A DNA stretch of 64,000 nucleotides from Lingula anatina (Eukaryota > Brachiopoda > Lingulata > Lingulida > Lingulidae): assembly GCF_001039355.2 (NCBI RefSeq), contig NW_019773515.1, forward strand, positions 186,001 through 250,000, in the 5' to 3' direction. Position numbers and translations under genes: made by a program. Below, one piece after another: positions 10,940 through 23,181 of the stretch. The notes under the pieces are model-generated. The model ran no database searches. It was not told where the DNA came from and saw only the letters and a program-made list of their open reading frames with translations. The stretch's first letter is position 1; each line of letters opens with the position of its first letter.

Positions 10940-13377
10940 CTATTTGGGAAATATACAATGTTATTGCCAATTTAAGAGGAATTTTTGAAGTGTTGGCAAC
11001 AATATAAGATAAAATGGTACACAGTAATTTTTAAGAAATTACTTCAAAGTATTGTAAAGATGTACTGTTTGATTTCAAGATGAGAAAACCTAATGCGCAA
11101 CGATTCAACAAACACTTTCTTGATAGCCATATAACGCACATTAATTAGATAAAATATGTCCCAAAGAAACACTTACCGATTTCATCCTTGGTAAGCAGTG
11201 TAAGAATATATTCCGACGGGTCGCCGCTTACAGAGGATTTGACTCTCTTAACTCTGGTGTTCTCTGCACATACAACAAGAAAGTCTGGTAAAATATTGCC
11301 TGAACAATCAGACAAATTTTTAACTCGCATTTATGATGCATCCTACTGTTTCAAAATATTAAACAGAATGTTTATATATCAATAACAGTGATCATTTAGA
11401 AAAGGCAAAGTAAGTATCTAAATATTTATCTTCAAAATATCACATGCGTGCTAGATGCTACATTGCAATTTCAAAATACAGTTATATAAAAATAGATTTT
11501 ATTTTGCAACCAGTAACTTTGTTTTATTGGTTGCATCGCACTTACCTGACTTTTTACTTGAAATTATCTTTGCACGTTTTTTTAATCTACAGGGTTACTA
11601 CTTAATATGGAATATTATTTTTCGGCTGGTAAATTTCCTACAAAATATTTATTTTCTCTCTTACTCTTTTAAATCCAAAACTGAGGTGTCACTCCATGTG
11701 TAGCCAGGTGTGTTACCTAATTACCACACAACTCTCGAAACAATTGATGCATGCAGTTGCATGTTCTGTGGTCAGAAATGTGAGGGGTGGTCTTTTCGGC
11801 AATTTCTGCCCTTGTATAAAAACGCATGGGTTTGGTCAATCTTTGGAGTGTATTTAGAGAAGCAACAAAGGGATCGCTCTGAAACTTGACAGGTACCTTT
11901 GAGAAGATATGGTTCGACAGCTAAGCAACGCAGCTTACTATAGGATTCTTGCTCTCAGAGAAAATGGCCAGAAACGGACAGCCATTGCCAGACAATTCAA
12001 CATTTTTCAGGAACCGTTAGTAAAGTCCTCCAAAGAAATGCTACAACAGGGGAACCTACTCCAATACCTCCACCAGGGTATCCGCGTATTACACAAAGAA
12101 GACAGAATCGCCTTCTCTTTAGAGTGCGCCGTTCTGGTCGTACTAAGACAACCAGTGTCTTCAGAAAAGAGTGGCAGAATGTCATTTACACGCCCGTTTC
12201 AAGGTCCCTCGTGAAAAAGAGATTACTGCAAACCGGTTATTTAGCACGAAGACCAGTAGGGAAACCACTGTTAACGACAGGTCATATACAGCGACGCCTG
12301 CCATGGGCTGGGGACCACGTGCGTTTGCAGCCAAAACACTGGAATCACGTCGTTTTCAGTGATGAGGTCAGATATGGATTTTTTGGGATTGACGGTCGAA
12401 TCCGTGTCCGCCGACGTGTTCGAGAGGCATAAAACGATGAGTGTGTACTGCCTAGGGTGCAAGCAGGGGGTGGTAACGTCTCTGTTTGGGGAGCATTTCA
12501 TGCTGGTGCCCAGAACCAGTTGGTTTTTCTAGGAGACAACCTCAACCAGGATTCCTACAGAGACATTCTACAGCAAACAATGCTTCGATTTGTAAGAGTC
12601 ATCTTCAGGAACAACTTTGTGTACCAAGACGACTGCGCAACCCCACATCGAGCTCGCAGAATCACTGTTTTTTTTTTTCAAAACCAATGGGTTCAGCAAC
12701 TGTCCTGGCCTGCAAACTCCCCAGAAATTAACCCAATTGAAAATTTGTGGGCGGAAGTAACTAACAGAATTAATAGCTATGGTCATCGGCCGGTAAATAG
12801 TGATGAACTGCGACAGGCAAATATCACTGAGTGGAATGATATCCGCATCCAAACTCTAAAAAACTTATCACAGGGTATGCCTTGTAGGATGAGGGCGCTG
12901 CAAGCGGCTGCTCGAGGTCATACCCGCTATTGATGACTTTTCTTGATTTAGTGTAATGATTTCTTTGACTGTGTAACATATCACTGTCCGGAGGCTATCA
13001 TTTTCTTTAATATCTTAGCTTAAAGTTGATACTGCCATCAAACTGTTGATATGGTTTTCTGGGGGTGTTCTTTTCTTTTGAATGACATCTTATGTCAGAT
13101 TTGATATTAATGACCAAAATATCTCACAATAGAAGACTGGATATTTTGGTCACTCATTGACATACTTTTTTGATGTATCAAGCCAAAAAATATTTAATCA
13201 GCACTCAAAAATAACAATGATAAAAAATATTCCATATTAAGTAGTAACCCTGTATATATCATTAAACATGTTAAAATATAAAATTAAGTTTAAACAAATG
13301 GGCATTTTGATTTGGAGATATGAGAGAAAAGCCCTCCCCCTCCCAATCTTGGAAACTGATTTTGATACCTACATGTG

Positions 13378-13419
<42 letters not shown>

Positions 13420-16400
13420 CTATTCAACTAAAATATAAGTAGTGTTTTTTATGTACTTCAAAAATTGAATTCTGTTTGAGCTCTTAAAAACGAAATATTA
13501 ATGACAATGTTTGAGATATGAAAATGAAACGATTAATAGCATAGTGTATTGAAAAGTTAACTAGAATTGAAATTTTGAGTTAGTACAAGAAACAGCCGAA
13601 GAGAACAAAGTGTGTGCGTGTTTGCTCGGCGGAATGGGGAAAATTGCTATGGTACAGATGGCATTTTTATAAATTAAAGAATGATTAAATAAGAAGCAAT
13701 TAAAAAGTGTCAGATTGTCCATAACACCCGTAAAAAGTTCTATGAAACCACCAGTTACACTCGCACTTTGTGTCTTGTAAAATTTGGATGGCTTTCTTAC
13801 AAGATTTAAACTATGCAAGAAAAACAAAAGTACTGACACGTTCGATGCCTTTAGCTTATACATGTATATACTTACCATTATCTTTTTGACTTCTGTCGTC
13901 CAATTCTTCGTCTTTTGTGATAGCGGTTGATGGCAATCTTTCTTCATGCGAAATTGTACTCATAATTGGGCCTCTGCAAAAAAAAAAAAAAAAAAAAAAA
14001 AAAATGTACAAAGTGCCAGTTCACAAACGAAAGCAATAAATATGCATTTAATGTCACTTTTCGTCATAGCTTCAATGCTTTTTGTAACATCAGTGAACTC
14101 CTTAAATAATAAAAGCTGAATAAGCTGTTCTGATGCTTGCAATGCTTAAAGGACAATAATCATATAAAAATCCATTTCTCGAATTCTGAAGATCCAGCAC
14201 TTAATCTATAGACTACAGTTATGTTTTAATCGATCCCCGTCATTTAAAAATTATAAAAACAATCTATTAGTAGACAAAAAGCGTTTTAGTAAACCTCACC
14301 TCAATATGCATAAACGAAGCAACAGATCTAGGTCACGTGGTACTGTGACGACAATCACGATAAAGGTCTATGAGACTCAACTGAGCTGCATGGTGCATAC
14401 TGTACAGACGGAGAAGTTAAGGAAAGTTGTGTTGAACGGAGTTGAGGAATTTTCGTTATGCCTCGGTGTGTTGCCGTGGGATTCACCAAAATTGCAGCTC
14501 TCTTTGACAATCTTTCTTTGTCTGTGACGGTCTTCCGTGACTTACTAACTTCGGTGACAATAGTTGCGATGCTCTAGATCATGGTCACCTCAGGTGGTTT
14601 AGATCATATCAAGAGCTGGTAGTCTTTCAGATTAACTGTCATCAGTTGGCAAACTTACTGATTGCTGATGCATTCTAAATGCATTGTAGTTGACCAAAAG
14701 CTCGTTTACAACAAACCTGTTAATTATGCACCGCTGCACTTCCCAACCCAGGTAATAACAGGTATCAAAATCGTCTTGGTGGGCTTTCATATTTTTCAAA
14801 ATATCTCATTTATTTCATGGGGTGATTTTATTGGTATTTGTAAATGACGTTTAATATCAATATTTAAACAATTGAGTTCAAACACCGTCGCGAACATTAA
14901 TAAAAGTAATTGCTCTCAGGGTAACTTGAAGGATGCGTATGCCCAGGCATTACTTCCGTGGAAGAAAACGTGTTGAAGAACAAACAGAAAAAAAGAGCGG
15001 TATATTAAAGAAAAAAATAGGAACTTATGTACTAAAATGGTTCGTAATCCTAATTCGTTTATGCTTTGAGGATTTGTTTCTGAATGTTATTTCATCTGAA
15101 GTATAAAATAATTTAAAAGATTTATCATTTTATACCTTGAAATACAAGTTCTGCGTCTGTACACAAAACTTTTTGCAAATTTGTATGCTTTGTCAAACCC
15201 AAAAACATGTAGCAGATCAAGGTAAAAGAGCATTGTTTGCTATAAGTAGCATGGGAAAAATCATTACTTGAATGTTTACTAAATGTGCAGTTTTACATAC
15301 GTGAGTATAAAAAATAAAAAAATTCCAAGCACGCACAGCAAAATGTAGACTAACGCAAAACATCAAGAACAGCGTAATCTCAGCAAATGTGCCCCATATA
15401 GTAGCTTAATTTCCATTAATAATAAAATCATCATTTAAGTCAAAAATTTTCTGTCGATTTAATAAATGTTCTAATTTATCCAGAACGGTATATTTATTTA
15501 AGAGGAGGCTAACTGAAATATAGTTTTATTATTTGTTTATTTTGTATTTGAAAATTGCCCATGTCACCCTGTTAATTAGAAGGTCTAAGCTGGATCAAGT
15601 CCGTGCTAAAATTCCTATGAAGCTGTGCAGGAAAAATTCTTCCTTTGTTTCTCTAGCTCCTCAATAAACCCGGTGTTCAGATTTTATCTAGTACCCCCAG
15701 GTCTGCGGGAGCTGCTCTTTGAAACTAAAGCACAGGTAGATTTTTACCTGAGATAAATATCGCCAGCCATTTAACCCTCTAATTAAGAGGTAAAGGAAGT
15801 TCCAGTTAGATGGATGATTAAGATGGGACTTGTAAAGGTAACGGGCATCGTTTACCTCAGTTTAAGAAAAGTATCCAAGACGGAGTGTCAGCGGTTTAAT
15901 AAAATTAATTGAATTTCACAAATAACATGGCCCTCATATGCAATAATCCACAGTACCCTTTACTCATTCAAATGCAGTGTTTTATACAACTTGGGATAAC
16001 CATAATTAAATGCTCGTTAAAGAATTGACTAGACGGGAATGGTTTTACACAGCTTCATGAGGATTTAGATCCCTCGGGTAAGAGATTTGAATGAGTATTA
16101 ACTTTTATCAGAAGCCAGAGAAGTCATCTTACAGGTAGACAATGCAGCTCAGTTTGACAGCTAAGCACGCTCTGTTCTCCAGTGGCTCGATTGTCGTCAT
16201 CGGACCACGTGACCACGTAGCTCATTAACTCCCAGGCCGAGCAAATAGGACGTTTTTTAAAGCCAAAAATTTACAAAATGTGCTTTTAATTTGTGTATTT
16301 GGATAAAGATATCGTTAGTTGGACATGTTTTCTGAAGAATATGTTCCGTTGAGGCCATTCTGACGGTATGAAGCAAATCCTTTAAACCATGCTCATCTGG

Positions 16401-17169
16401 ATAACCGATGTTTAAATTGTGTTATAGTGAAAGTCATTAACCAAATGTAGTAACAAAATTGCCTTGAAAATTCAAACCTGTCTATATTGCCGCGGTTCGT
16501 TTGCGCCTCGCCTATAATCAAAATAAGTGAAAAGGATAAATATGAAAATTAAAACCGTATATTTCAAGACATAAAGGACAAAATATTATTGATTGATAAT
16601 GATGGCGAAATAAAGATTAGTCTCTAACTCCTATAGCATACTAATTACAAAGATGGGTATAATTTTGACTTTTAAAAGTGAACATCATTTTGAGAATGGT
16701 TTTATCACCCTAGGAGTAAGCAATATTTCTCAAGTCTGAAGATGCCATAAATAAAAACGGAATAATGTGCTTTTTCTCTTAATTCAAAACAATGGAGACA
16801 TTATGTAAAGAGCAATACACATAAACTCATAATAAAATGTACTGTACTGAAGAGAGAGAGGGACAATATATTGGAATTATGAGATTTACTTTAAAACAGA
16901 AAAATATGTGTGAGGGAGAAGGGGTAAAATGAGTGTGTTTCTATGTTTCAAAACAAAGTATAAAATATCATTGATTGATAATGACAGATGTGGATTTCAC
17001 CTTAGTTTTCTCCTAACTCACATTGGATTTACCTATTTCATATGGAGTTATAACGTAAAAGGAAGAGAGACGTTTAAAAAATAAGAAAAAAATAAAACCT
17101 TTAAAACATATGTGTACTAACTAATGATTTGTCATTAAGGGAAAAGCGCTAAAAGGCAGGCTCTCTCTC

Positions 17170-17208
<39 letters not shown>

Positions 17209-17338
17209 TATAACAAAAACATTCAACATATTCCAGTGAGATCTCATATTAACCTACCTTGACGTGGTGAGTAGCCAACATCAACGGGAGCAACTTGCTC
17301 TCCTAATGTCGAATGCGAAGGCCTGACGTTCTCACTCT
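9126..17338 (-). CDS. Chymotrypsin-fold serine protease-like protein, multi-exon, 5' end not found
   Basis: Four exons with consistent phase were found on the minus strand: 17338-17260, about 13970-13876, 11299-11177 and 10939-9126 (TAA stop side at 9126). Splice signals are good, for example CGTCAAG|GTAGGT, AATG|GTAAGT and ATCG|GTAAGT, and every junction is phase 1. The first two exons encode serine- and acid-rich, probably disordered sequence (including MSTISHEERLPSTAITKDEE). The third gives SGNILPDFLVVCAENTRVKR, and the last exon holds the protease-like domain. A start codon was not identified; the ATG at 13963 is possible but the open frame continues upstream of it. A Tc1 element sits antisense in the intron at 11300-13875. 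Flanking duplicated blocks suggest this is one member of a tandem gene family. The biological role is unknown. Confidence 0.7.
11177..11299 (-). CDS. Internal exon of the protease-like gene
   Basis: A 123-nt exon between the acceptor TTGTTCAG and the donor ATCG|GTAAGT, phase 1 on both sides. It encodes GNILPDFLVVCAENTRVKRV and, after a short serine-rich link, PSEYILTLLTKDEI. It joins in frame to ERLKTKALKLDDDL of the last exon. The shared phase and clean sites make the join convincing. Confidence 0.7.
11590..13252 (+). mobile_element. Tc1/mariner DNA transposon, complete but inactive
   Basis: The element is 1663 bp long. Its ends are near-perfect inverted repeats: CAGGGTTACTACTTAATATG at 11590 and the same sequence reverse-complemented ending at 13252. 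It is flanked by TA at 11588-11589 and 13253-13254, the target duplication of this superfamily. It lies in an intron of the minus-strand protease-like gene, in the antisense direction. The intact ends with a broken transposase fit a fairly recent but dead copy. Confidence 0.93.
11909..12933 (+). pseudogene. Tc1-like transposase, frameshifted
   Basis: The frame starts at 11909 (MVRQLSNAAYYRILALRENG, the N-terminal helix-turn-helix region) and shifts at about 12120 into the frame that carries the catalytic domain. That part is interrupted by a TAA at 12430 and resumes to 12933. The DDE residues can be placed: FSDEVRY (first Asp), VYQDDCATPHRAR (second Asp) and SPEINPIENLWAEV (the final acidic box, usually SPDLNPIENLW). 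At least one frameshift and one stop make it a pseudogene. Confidence 0.9.
13379..13419. repeat. (TAA)n microsatellite
   Basis: About 13 uninterrupted AAT/TAA units lie just outside the right end of the Tc1 element. Confidence 0.9.
13978..14004. repeat. 27-base A tract (poly-T on the minus strand)
   Basis: On the minus strand this is an unbroken T run ending in GCAGAG, directly in front of the exon at about 13970-13876. It therefore appears to serve as the pyrimidine tract of that exon's acceptor. Confidence 0.7.
14160..16630. other. Intron of the protease-like gene with one repeat copy, otherwise nothing recognised
   Basis: No exon with good splice sites and no long frame was found on either strand. 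A copy of the ~350-bp dispersed repeat lies at 15545-15850, in reverse orientation to the copy at 40505-40870. The segment at 14300-14660 is unusually rich in GTGACG/GGTCAC words, with no identified function. Confidence 0.5.
15545..15850 (-). repeat. Dispersed ~350-bp repeat, copy 2
   Basis: It matches the reverse complement of 40505-40870 along its length: GCCCATGTCACCCTGTTAAT, ACCCCCAGGTCTGCGGGAGC, AGATAAATATCGCCAGCC and TCTAATTAAGAGGTAAAGG. It is non-coding and has no clear terminal repeats. Confidence 0.65.
17161..17209. repeat. Compound (CT)n(CA)n microsatellite
   Basis: A CT tract passes directly into a CA tract. A similar compound tract occurs at 35295-35349. Confidence 0.9.
17260..17338 (-). 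CDS. Putative upstream exon of the protease-like gene
   Basis: A 79-nt segment lies between the acceptor TTTTGACAG and the donor GTCAAG|GTAGGT. Only one frame is open, giving SENVRPSHSTLGEQVAPVDV and ending in phase 1, which fits the next exon at 13.9 kb. The sequence has low complexity and no domain. The call rests on splice sites and phase. Confidence 0.5.
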
Positions 17339-19119
17339 GTCAAAATATCCATAAAAATATTATTACTGAACTAGACCTCTGCCTTGGTACAAGTATTTGA
17401 TTAAAGAGAAGATGTAAGAAATCATACTGTGATAAAGATGTTTATTCTTAGACAAACACAATTTTCTCATTTTTTTAAAATCATCATTTGAAGATAACTT
17501 TTTTAAAAAAATCAAATACATAATAAAACAATAGCAAGCCTTCTAGGTTCTATTTAACTAAAATCTATTAGAATAAGATAAAGTCAAACATGATTAATTG
17601 ACTATTGTTCCACGAACAATAACTATTGATAAGTAACTAATGCAAACTATATGACATTCTTAGTCAAGGTTTAATCGTTGTTTGCAAAACGATTTTGTTA
17701 CATGGTATGGATAAAGAGGATCTCTTTTCGTCTGTTCGCCATAACCTTCTGGAATAAATAAGGATAATTATCTCACATACCTATTCCAAAGATGGGTACA
17801 TACCTTAATTACATATAAAACAATTTCAGTCCAATTTATTTTAAGTTCACTCTTTCATGCAGGGAAGGGGTTACAGGGGTTCGGAAACAGTCCGTTCTGA
17901 CTCAAAAATTTTACTTTACCCTTCGTTAGGTTGAAATCGCTGGCTAGAATTCTTCTTAATTGCCATTTTAATTTTGTATAAAGCTTTAAAAATTTCTTAT
18001 TTTACAAGTAGGTGAAAAGGGCGCGTGGTTGAGTGACGACGAACCTGACCCTGCTGTCTGTTGTTTACAGCCACTGCCAGCTGTAGAACTACGGCGGTTG
18101 TCCATCTGGCCAAGTGGAGATGTTTCTTAGAAATACATGTAGTTAATATTCAATGGTATCTGAAGAAGTTGAAGTGACTGTCACAAACACTTAAAAAAAT
18201 GGTTGATTGTGTCAGCAGTATTTTGCCTGAAGTGCACTGAAATGAAATTAGCTACGTGTAAGGGAAACGACAGAGAACTAGGCTTGTTAAGGGGTCAAGC
18301 GCTGCATTTATAGTACAAATGTCTTACTTAGCAGAAATTTTCCTTGGGCCAAAAAAAAAAAAAAAAAATTGTCCATGGAGAGAATCTCTATCAGTGCTAA
18401 TTAAGCATAATAAGCATAGATTATGCAAATTAGGTACCAAAAACATAATATTTCATATTTCCAACAGTTTTTGGCCTATACACATGTGTAAATTATCAAA
18501 CCTGACTAAATTAGGAACAAGGAACCCATATTTTTCACGTTTGGAAAATTGTTGGTTTCCATTTTGTACCTCATATCCAAGATGGCCGCCATCTGCCATT
18601 TTCAAAGTTGACATAATTTTGCTATTTTATGATGATCTTTGAAGCATTTGACCTAAATATACGTATAATATATATATCGATTCTTACTATTTTGGGGGTG
18701 CAAAGTCATATTTGATATCGTTTTGGTGATAAAAGGTGATTTGAAGATTTACTTAAAAGAAATATGTCTTTGAAAGCTGCAAAACCATCGATATTGAACA
18801 CCAGACTAAATTATGAACAAAAAGTTCATTTTGTCTTTACGGAGGCAATTGGTGGCCATTTTCTCTATCAAATCCATGATGGTCGCCAGACACCATTTTG
18901 CAATTAGGCATAATTCACCATTTTGTAACTATTACACCTTCATTAGCATCGTTTCTTATTATTTTTTGGGTGCAAAATACATTTAAGTATTATCTGTTTT
19001 ATAAAATATAAGTAGAAACTATTTAAAGCCCCCAACATCAAATGCATGTTCATGTAGGTCTAAATTATCTTATAGACAACCATATGTCTTGAAGTCTAAT
19101 TAGCACAAAATATGTTTAA

Positions 19120-19248
19120 CTAGAGGATAAGGAAAGCGATACTGCCTCCAAGTATTGTACAACCAGCTGGAGCAAGCGCATTCGCGAAAAAAACACCTCC
19201 AGTGTCGTACTTGACAGGCTCCACTAAATGCAGTTAACTAGAGTTCTC

Positions 19249-19288
<40 letters not shown>

Positions 19289-20800
19289 TTCAATTTATAA
19301 CAAAATCATGGCGGAAAGTAAAAGGCCAAATCCAAATTTGTGAAGTGCACATTATGGCGAGGTCAAAGGAGGTCAAAGGTCTAATTCAAGGGCACCGGAA
19401 GACTGTCAATTTATGAGTTCCTATTCAAGTTCAGTAGTATCAGTGGGCATATCTGTGCCAGTTTTGGAGATATAACGGAAAATTTGCAAAGATCGGTTCA
19501 TGGCAAAGAAAAGGCCAAAAGTCAATTTCAAGGTCACACTTAGATTGCCAGTATGACTTCCTATTCAAGTTCAATAGTAACTAAGGGCATATCTCCGCCA
19601 GTTTTAAAGATATAAGAAAAGAAAGAGCTGTCCAATAAAGGGAACCGGAGAAGACTGATTGTGCCCGGAAGTGACGTGAAGTGGTGTTAGAAGCGAAGCT
19701 GAGTGGTCATTTTAACCTGGAGGTGAACGGCAGAGAAGACGTGAAGACGGAACTTGAAGGTGCAAAATCGTGCTTAATTTGCGGTCAACTTGTTTTGAAA
19801 TAAATGCTGCATTGACCGCCAGCGCGACAAAGAGCGTAAAGGGAAAATAATTCCCGGAAGTCTATAAATCGTTGTCATGTGGAAATTTGGCATAAATATA
19901 ATCTGATATGTCCATATCTAAGTATTTTTGGGTGTTTTATGGTATGGGCTGCAATTACAACGATGTTTTAGAGGTCTTAAAGGACCTTATGAAAACCAGG
20001 AAGTAGTTCGTAACTAACAACTGAATCGTACCGATCTCCGCTGTGCAAAACTGTATCTTTTTTCAATATTTTGACGAATTTTAGATCTTTATATGTCCAT
20101 CTGACATGAAATTCCACACATATGATCACACTAACTCGCTTCTAACACCATTTGACGTCACACTTCCGGCACAATTCTGACCGATGCTGATCTTCTCCGG
20201 TACCCTTTATTCAGTGCAAAGTTCAACTCATGGTAAAAAGTAGGTCAAAGGGCAATATCAAGGACACTGTTATATTTACATGTACACTATTTGATTTCCT
20301 ATTCAAGTTCAACAGTAACTATGGGTATATCTGTTGAAGATATATGGGAAAGAAAAGTTGCAAAGGTCAGTTCACCGTGGAGAGTAGGTCAAAGGTAAGG
20401 TCAAAAGAAGGTCACAGTAAGATTGCAAAGTATATGACTTCCTATTCAAGTTCAATAGTAACTAAGGGCGTATCTCTGCTTGTTTTGAAGATGTAAGAGA
20501 CAGAAAAAAATGCAAGGATCAGTTCATGGCGAATACAGACCAAAAATCAATTTCAAGGTCACACTTAGATTGCCAGTATGACTTCCTATTCAAGTTCATT
20601 AGTAACTAAGGCATATCTCCGCCAGTTTTGGAGTTATTAGGGAAGAAAAAGTCCAATTCAGTTCATGGTGAAAAGTAGGTCAAAGATTAGTTTGAAGGTC
20701 ACAGGTGCCAGCATATGACTTCCTATTCAAATTCAATAGTAACTATGAGCGTGTCTCCGCTTGTTTTGGAGATACAAGGGACTAAAATGTTGCAATTTTG
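19120..20800 (-). mobile_element. Helitron-like element copy with internal tandem array
   Basis: Read on the minus strand, the element ends in CCTCTAG|TTA at 19120, next to a partly decayed GC hairpin. The same terminus is seen at 50759 and 59966. After the conserved end and a 33-base T run (19251-19283) comes an array of about six diverged units of 130-170 bp. Each unit contains GACTTCCTATTCAAGTTCAA, then TAGTAACTA, then a TATCTCCGCCAGTTTTGGAG-like sequence (near 19415, 19555, 20300, 20440, 20580 and 20720). No Rep-helicase is present, so it would be non-autonomous. Confidence 0.6.
19330..20800. repeat. Diverged ~150-bp tandem array
   Basis: The repeated core is TATGACTTCCTATTCAAGTT followed by CAATAGTAACTAAGGGCATA and a pyrimidine-poor tail with AGGTCAAAG. 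Inverted copies of the same unit lie at 50270-50560 and one near 53090, always near the other Helitron-like pieces. Confidence 0.75.
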
Positions 20801-21140
20801 GAGTTACAGTTATGTGCCATATATTTTGTACAGAAGAAATTAATTGAATTAAATAAAAGGTCATTTTGGTTGAAGTTCATTTTTTGAGGGGGTACATGTT
20901 ATTAATTTTATAATTGTTATAAAATATGGATATTTTCACCGCTATGTTGTATTTTCTAAACCATCAATCATGTTAGATATGGTATCTAGGATAAAAAGCA
21001 CTGTTTATAACAATTAAAACCTGTGAGGTGATCGGAATGATGTGATTTTTAATTCAGTCAACAGCTAATATTGAGATAGGTTTTACCTCCAATTTTTCGA
21101 TGTCTATCAGGACATCTTCTCAGGGAATGAGGCTATCCAG

Positions 21141-21800
21141 GTGAATAGCCTCTACTCAGGAGGTGTACTTGCCAACCATTCCTATAACTATACACAGCTG
21201 ATGAAATTCTTCTCTGACTTACACACTAAGTATGGAAAAGGAGGTGTACGGGATGTCAGAATTTGGGGGGGGAATGAAAAACAACTGGCAAGATTTAAGA
21301 ATCACCTCAGATTCAATCTCAGGTGTAAAGACTTGGACTTGGTGCCTTGTAGCCTCAGGCTTAGAACTACTATCAGGACAGAGAGAGCTATCAAGATAAT
21401 TAGCAAAGCAGAGAAAGCCCTATTAGAAAAAAGGATTCACCTGACACATAATAGAGTCAAACAGCTGGAAAACAAGAGGAAAGAATGTGAACAGTCATTC
21501 GTATCTAAATACATGTACTTGAATGAAACAGACAATAATGATGACACCCTCAGTAACATCAGACCACATATGGCCAACACTTATGAGTCCAACTTTGCCA
21601 AATCAAACCAGACACAAGTGGACAAACTGGACAAACTTAAACCCAAACCAAACACCACCAGCAAACAAGAACCAGAAAGGATAGACCTTAGTGGAACACA
21701 GCTTAAAAAATGGGTAAAAGTTTTATCCACATACCAACCTACAGCGGCGGAAATGTCAGTATTGGCTAAAGGCCTTAACACCTGCAAAGATACCAGCTGA
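21141..21800 (+). pseudogene. Penelope-like ORF, N-terminal part
   Basis: 219 open codons cover the N-terminal half of the Penelope-like protein up to a TGA at 21798, where the frame shifts. The continuation in the next frame (PAEQIITATEVMCQQL and onward) is clearly the same protein. The start codon at 21141 is simply the first ATG. Confidence 0.75.
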
Positions 21801-22013
21801 ACAAATTATCACAGCAACAGAAGTCATGTGCCAACAACTACATGTAGCAACATCAGACAGAGAGTCAGCAGAATTACTGCGCAATGAAGTAGTGGGGATA
21901 CTTAGAAATGCAAAAGTCCCCAAGCCCAACATAACAACAGCAGAAAGAAAAGCCCTGAAATCATTAAAAGGCAACAAGACATAATTATACTTCCAGCTGA
22001 TAAAGGCAAAGCA

Positions 22014-22316
22014 GTGGTTGTCATGGATAAGGAAGAATATATATCTCAGTGTGAAACATTATTAGCTGATACCAACACGTACCTAGAAAAGGGACATGCC
22101 AATCCAATCAAGACCTTGAAAGGCAAAATCCAGCGAAAACTAAGAGAACTGAAGAAAGCAGATCACCTTGACCAGGCAATATACAACAAGATCTACCCAA
22201 CATCAGATGTCACACCTAGATTCTATGACACCCCAAAAATCCATAAGGATCCCCTCAAAATGAGACCTATTGTGTCTGGCATTAACTCCATCGCTTATCA
22301 CTGGCCAGGCACTTAG
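22014..22316 (+). pseudogene. Penelope-like reverse transcriptase, finger region
   Basis: The segment encodes VVVMDKEEYISQCETLLADT and ends after KIHKDPLKMRPIVSGINS, the conserved finger motifs of this retroelement class. A frame break follows, and matching sequence (HFQNSKHLIEKLEK in another frame) continues for about 100 bp. Confidence 0.75.
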
Positions 22317-22429
22317 CGGATCTACTAAAACCATTGGTGGGCCAATCCATTCACCATTTTCAGAATTCCAAACACCTTATTGAAAAGTTGGAAAAGGTGT
22401 CGTTGGAGGATTGGGAGGTATTGGTATAC

Positions 22430-23170
22430 GACGTTCAGACGTTCAAATTTCATTAATATTACTGTATTGCACATTTTATTGTTGTGTCATAGTGGTGATT
22501 TCACGGCCAAACTTCATTTTAGAAACTTCCACATTTAAATCAAATTAAATCAACATTTGGTAAAGATTGTTCATATGTCTCCTTTATAATAATATTATAT
22601 GAATCTGTTTATGTATGTTATTCATTGGAAAGAACTATAACCAAGTTTTAAAGGATATTTTCAGTTTTAAAAGGATTGTATAACTTTATTTACGGCTTCA
22701 TTCCCAAGTTGAAGTTTAAAGCAGTCTGACTTTAATTATGTTAAAGGTCTCTAGTAATATGTCTTAATTCTGTTAATTGGGTTTAATATCTCTGACATGT
22801 TTTAGGAATCACTGTAATGTATTTTGTGTGTATTAGTATATAAGGAGAAGAACTTTGTATTAGAGAGATCAGAGAGAGATTGGAGATCAGAGCTCGGGGT
22901 GAGTTTGGTCAGTCAAACCGATAGCTGGATTGTCCCTGCTGTCTTAGGAGACTCCAGACCTCTCAGCCAGAGAAATAAACGTAAAGATCAGTCATTTGTA
23001 GTTGTTCTCTGGAAAACCTATTATAGCTGTGTGTTTTTACCTGCTGGAGAAGTAAATCAGACCAAAGTGTCCCCTGTGATAGTTACCACAACGTACCGGT
23101 AGGCCTACTTTTTGATACAGCATAGCTTAACGGTATAGAAAACAAAACAAAACAAAAAAACAAAAAACAA
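22430..23170. other. No gene recognised
   Basis: AT-rich sequence follows the end of the Penelope-like match. It closes with an A-rich tract at about 23145-23182, directly before the next Helitron-like copy. A 92-codon frame at 22824 has no features of a real protein. Confidence 0.5.
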
Positions 23171-23181
23171 AAAAAAAAAAA

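Larger units (their letters stand above)
16640..18300. repeat. Duplicated block B, left part
   Basis: It is collinear with about 520-1500. Matches include ATAATTTTGACTTTT followed by AAGTGARCATCA, GTGAGGGAGARGGGGTA, TTGCCATTTT, ACGAACCTG and TGAAGTGAYTGTCACAAA. It contains the 17260-17338 exon of the protease-like gene, which has no obvious equivalent in block A. Confidence 0.6.
21050..22420 (+). mobile_element. Penelope-like retroelement, truncated and frameshifted
   Basis: The frame from 21141 encodes GGVLANHSYNYTQLMKFF and then RFKNHLRFNLRCKDLDLVP and RTERAIKIISKAEKALLEK. This order (an RF.NHL.F..RC block, a PPS/CSLR box, then an RTERA coiled region) is characteristic of Penelope-like ORFs. 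After two frameshifts (near 21785 and 21980) the fingers follow, with LPADKGKAVVVMDKEEY and PRFYDTPKIHKDPLKMRPIV. The match ends near 22420, before the palm and the GIY-YIG endonuclease, so the copy is truncated. A hairpin with a GAAAA flank at 21070-21125 marks its left edge. Confidence 0.8.

Noticed and set aside
9184-10988. Several plus-strand frames of 60-120 codons
   Set aside because: They lie antisense to the protease-like exon and have no features of their own.
19330-20800. Possible CRISPR-like array
   Set aside because: The units are 130-170 bp, diverged and without unique spacers. The genome is eukaryotic and the same unit is dispersed elsewhere.
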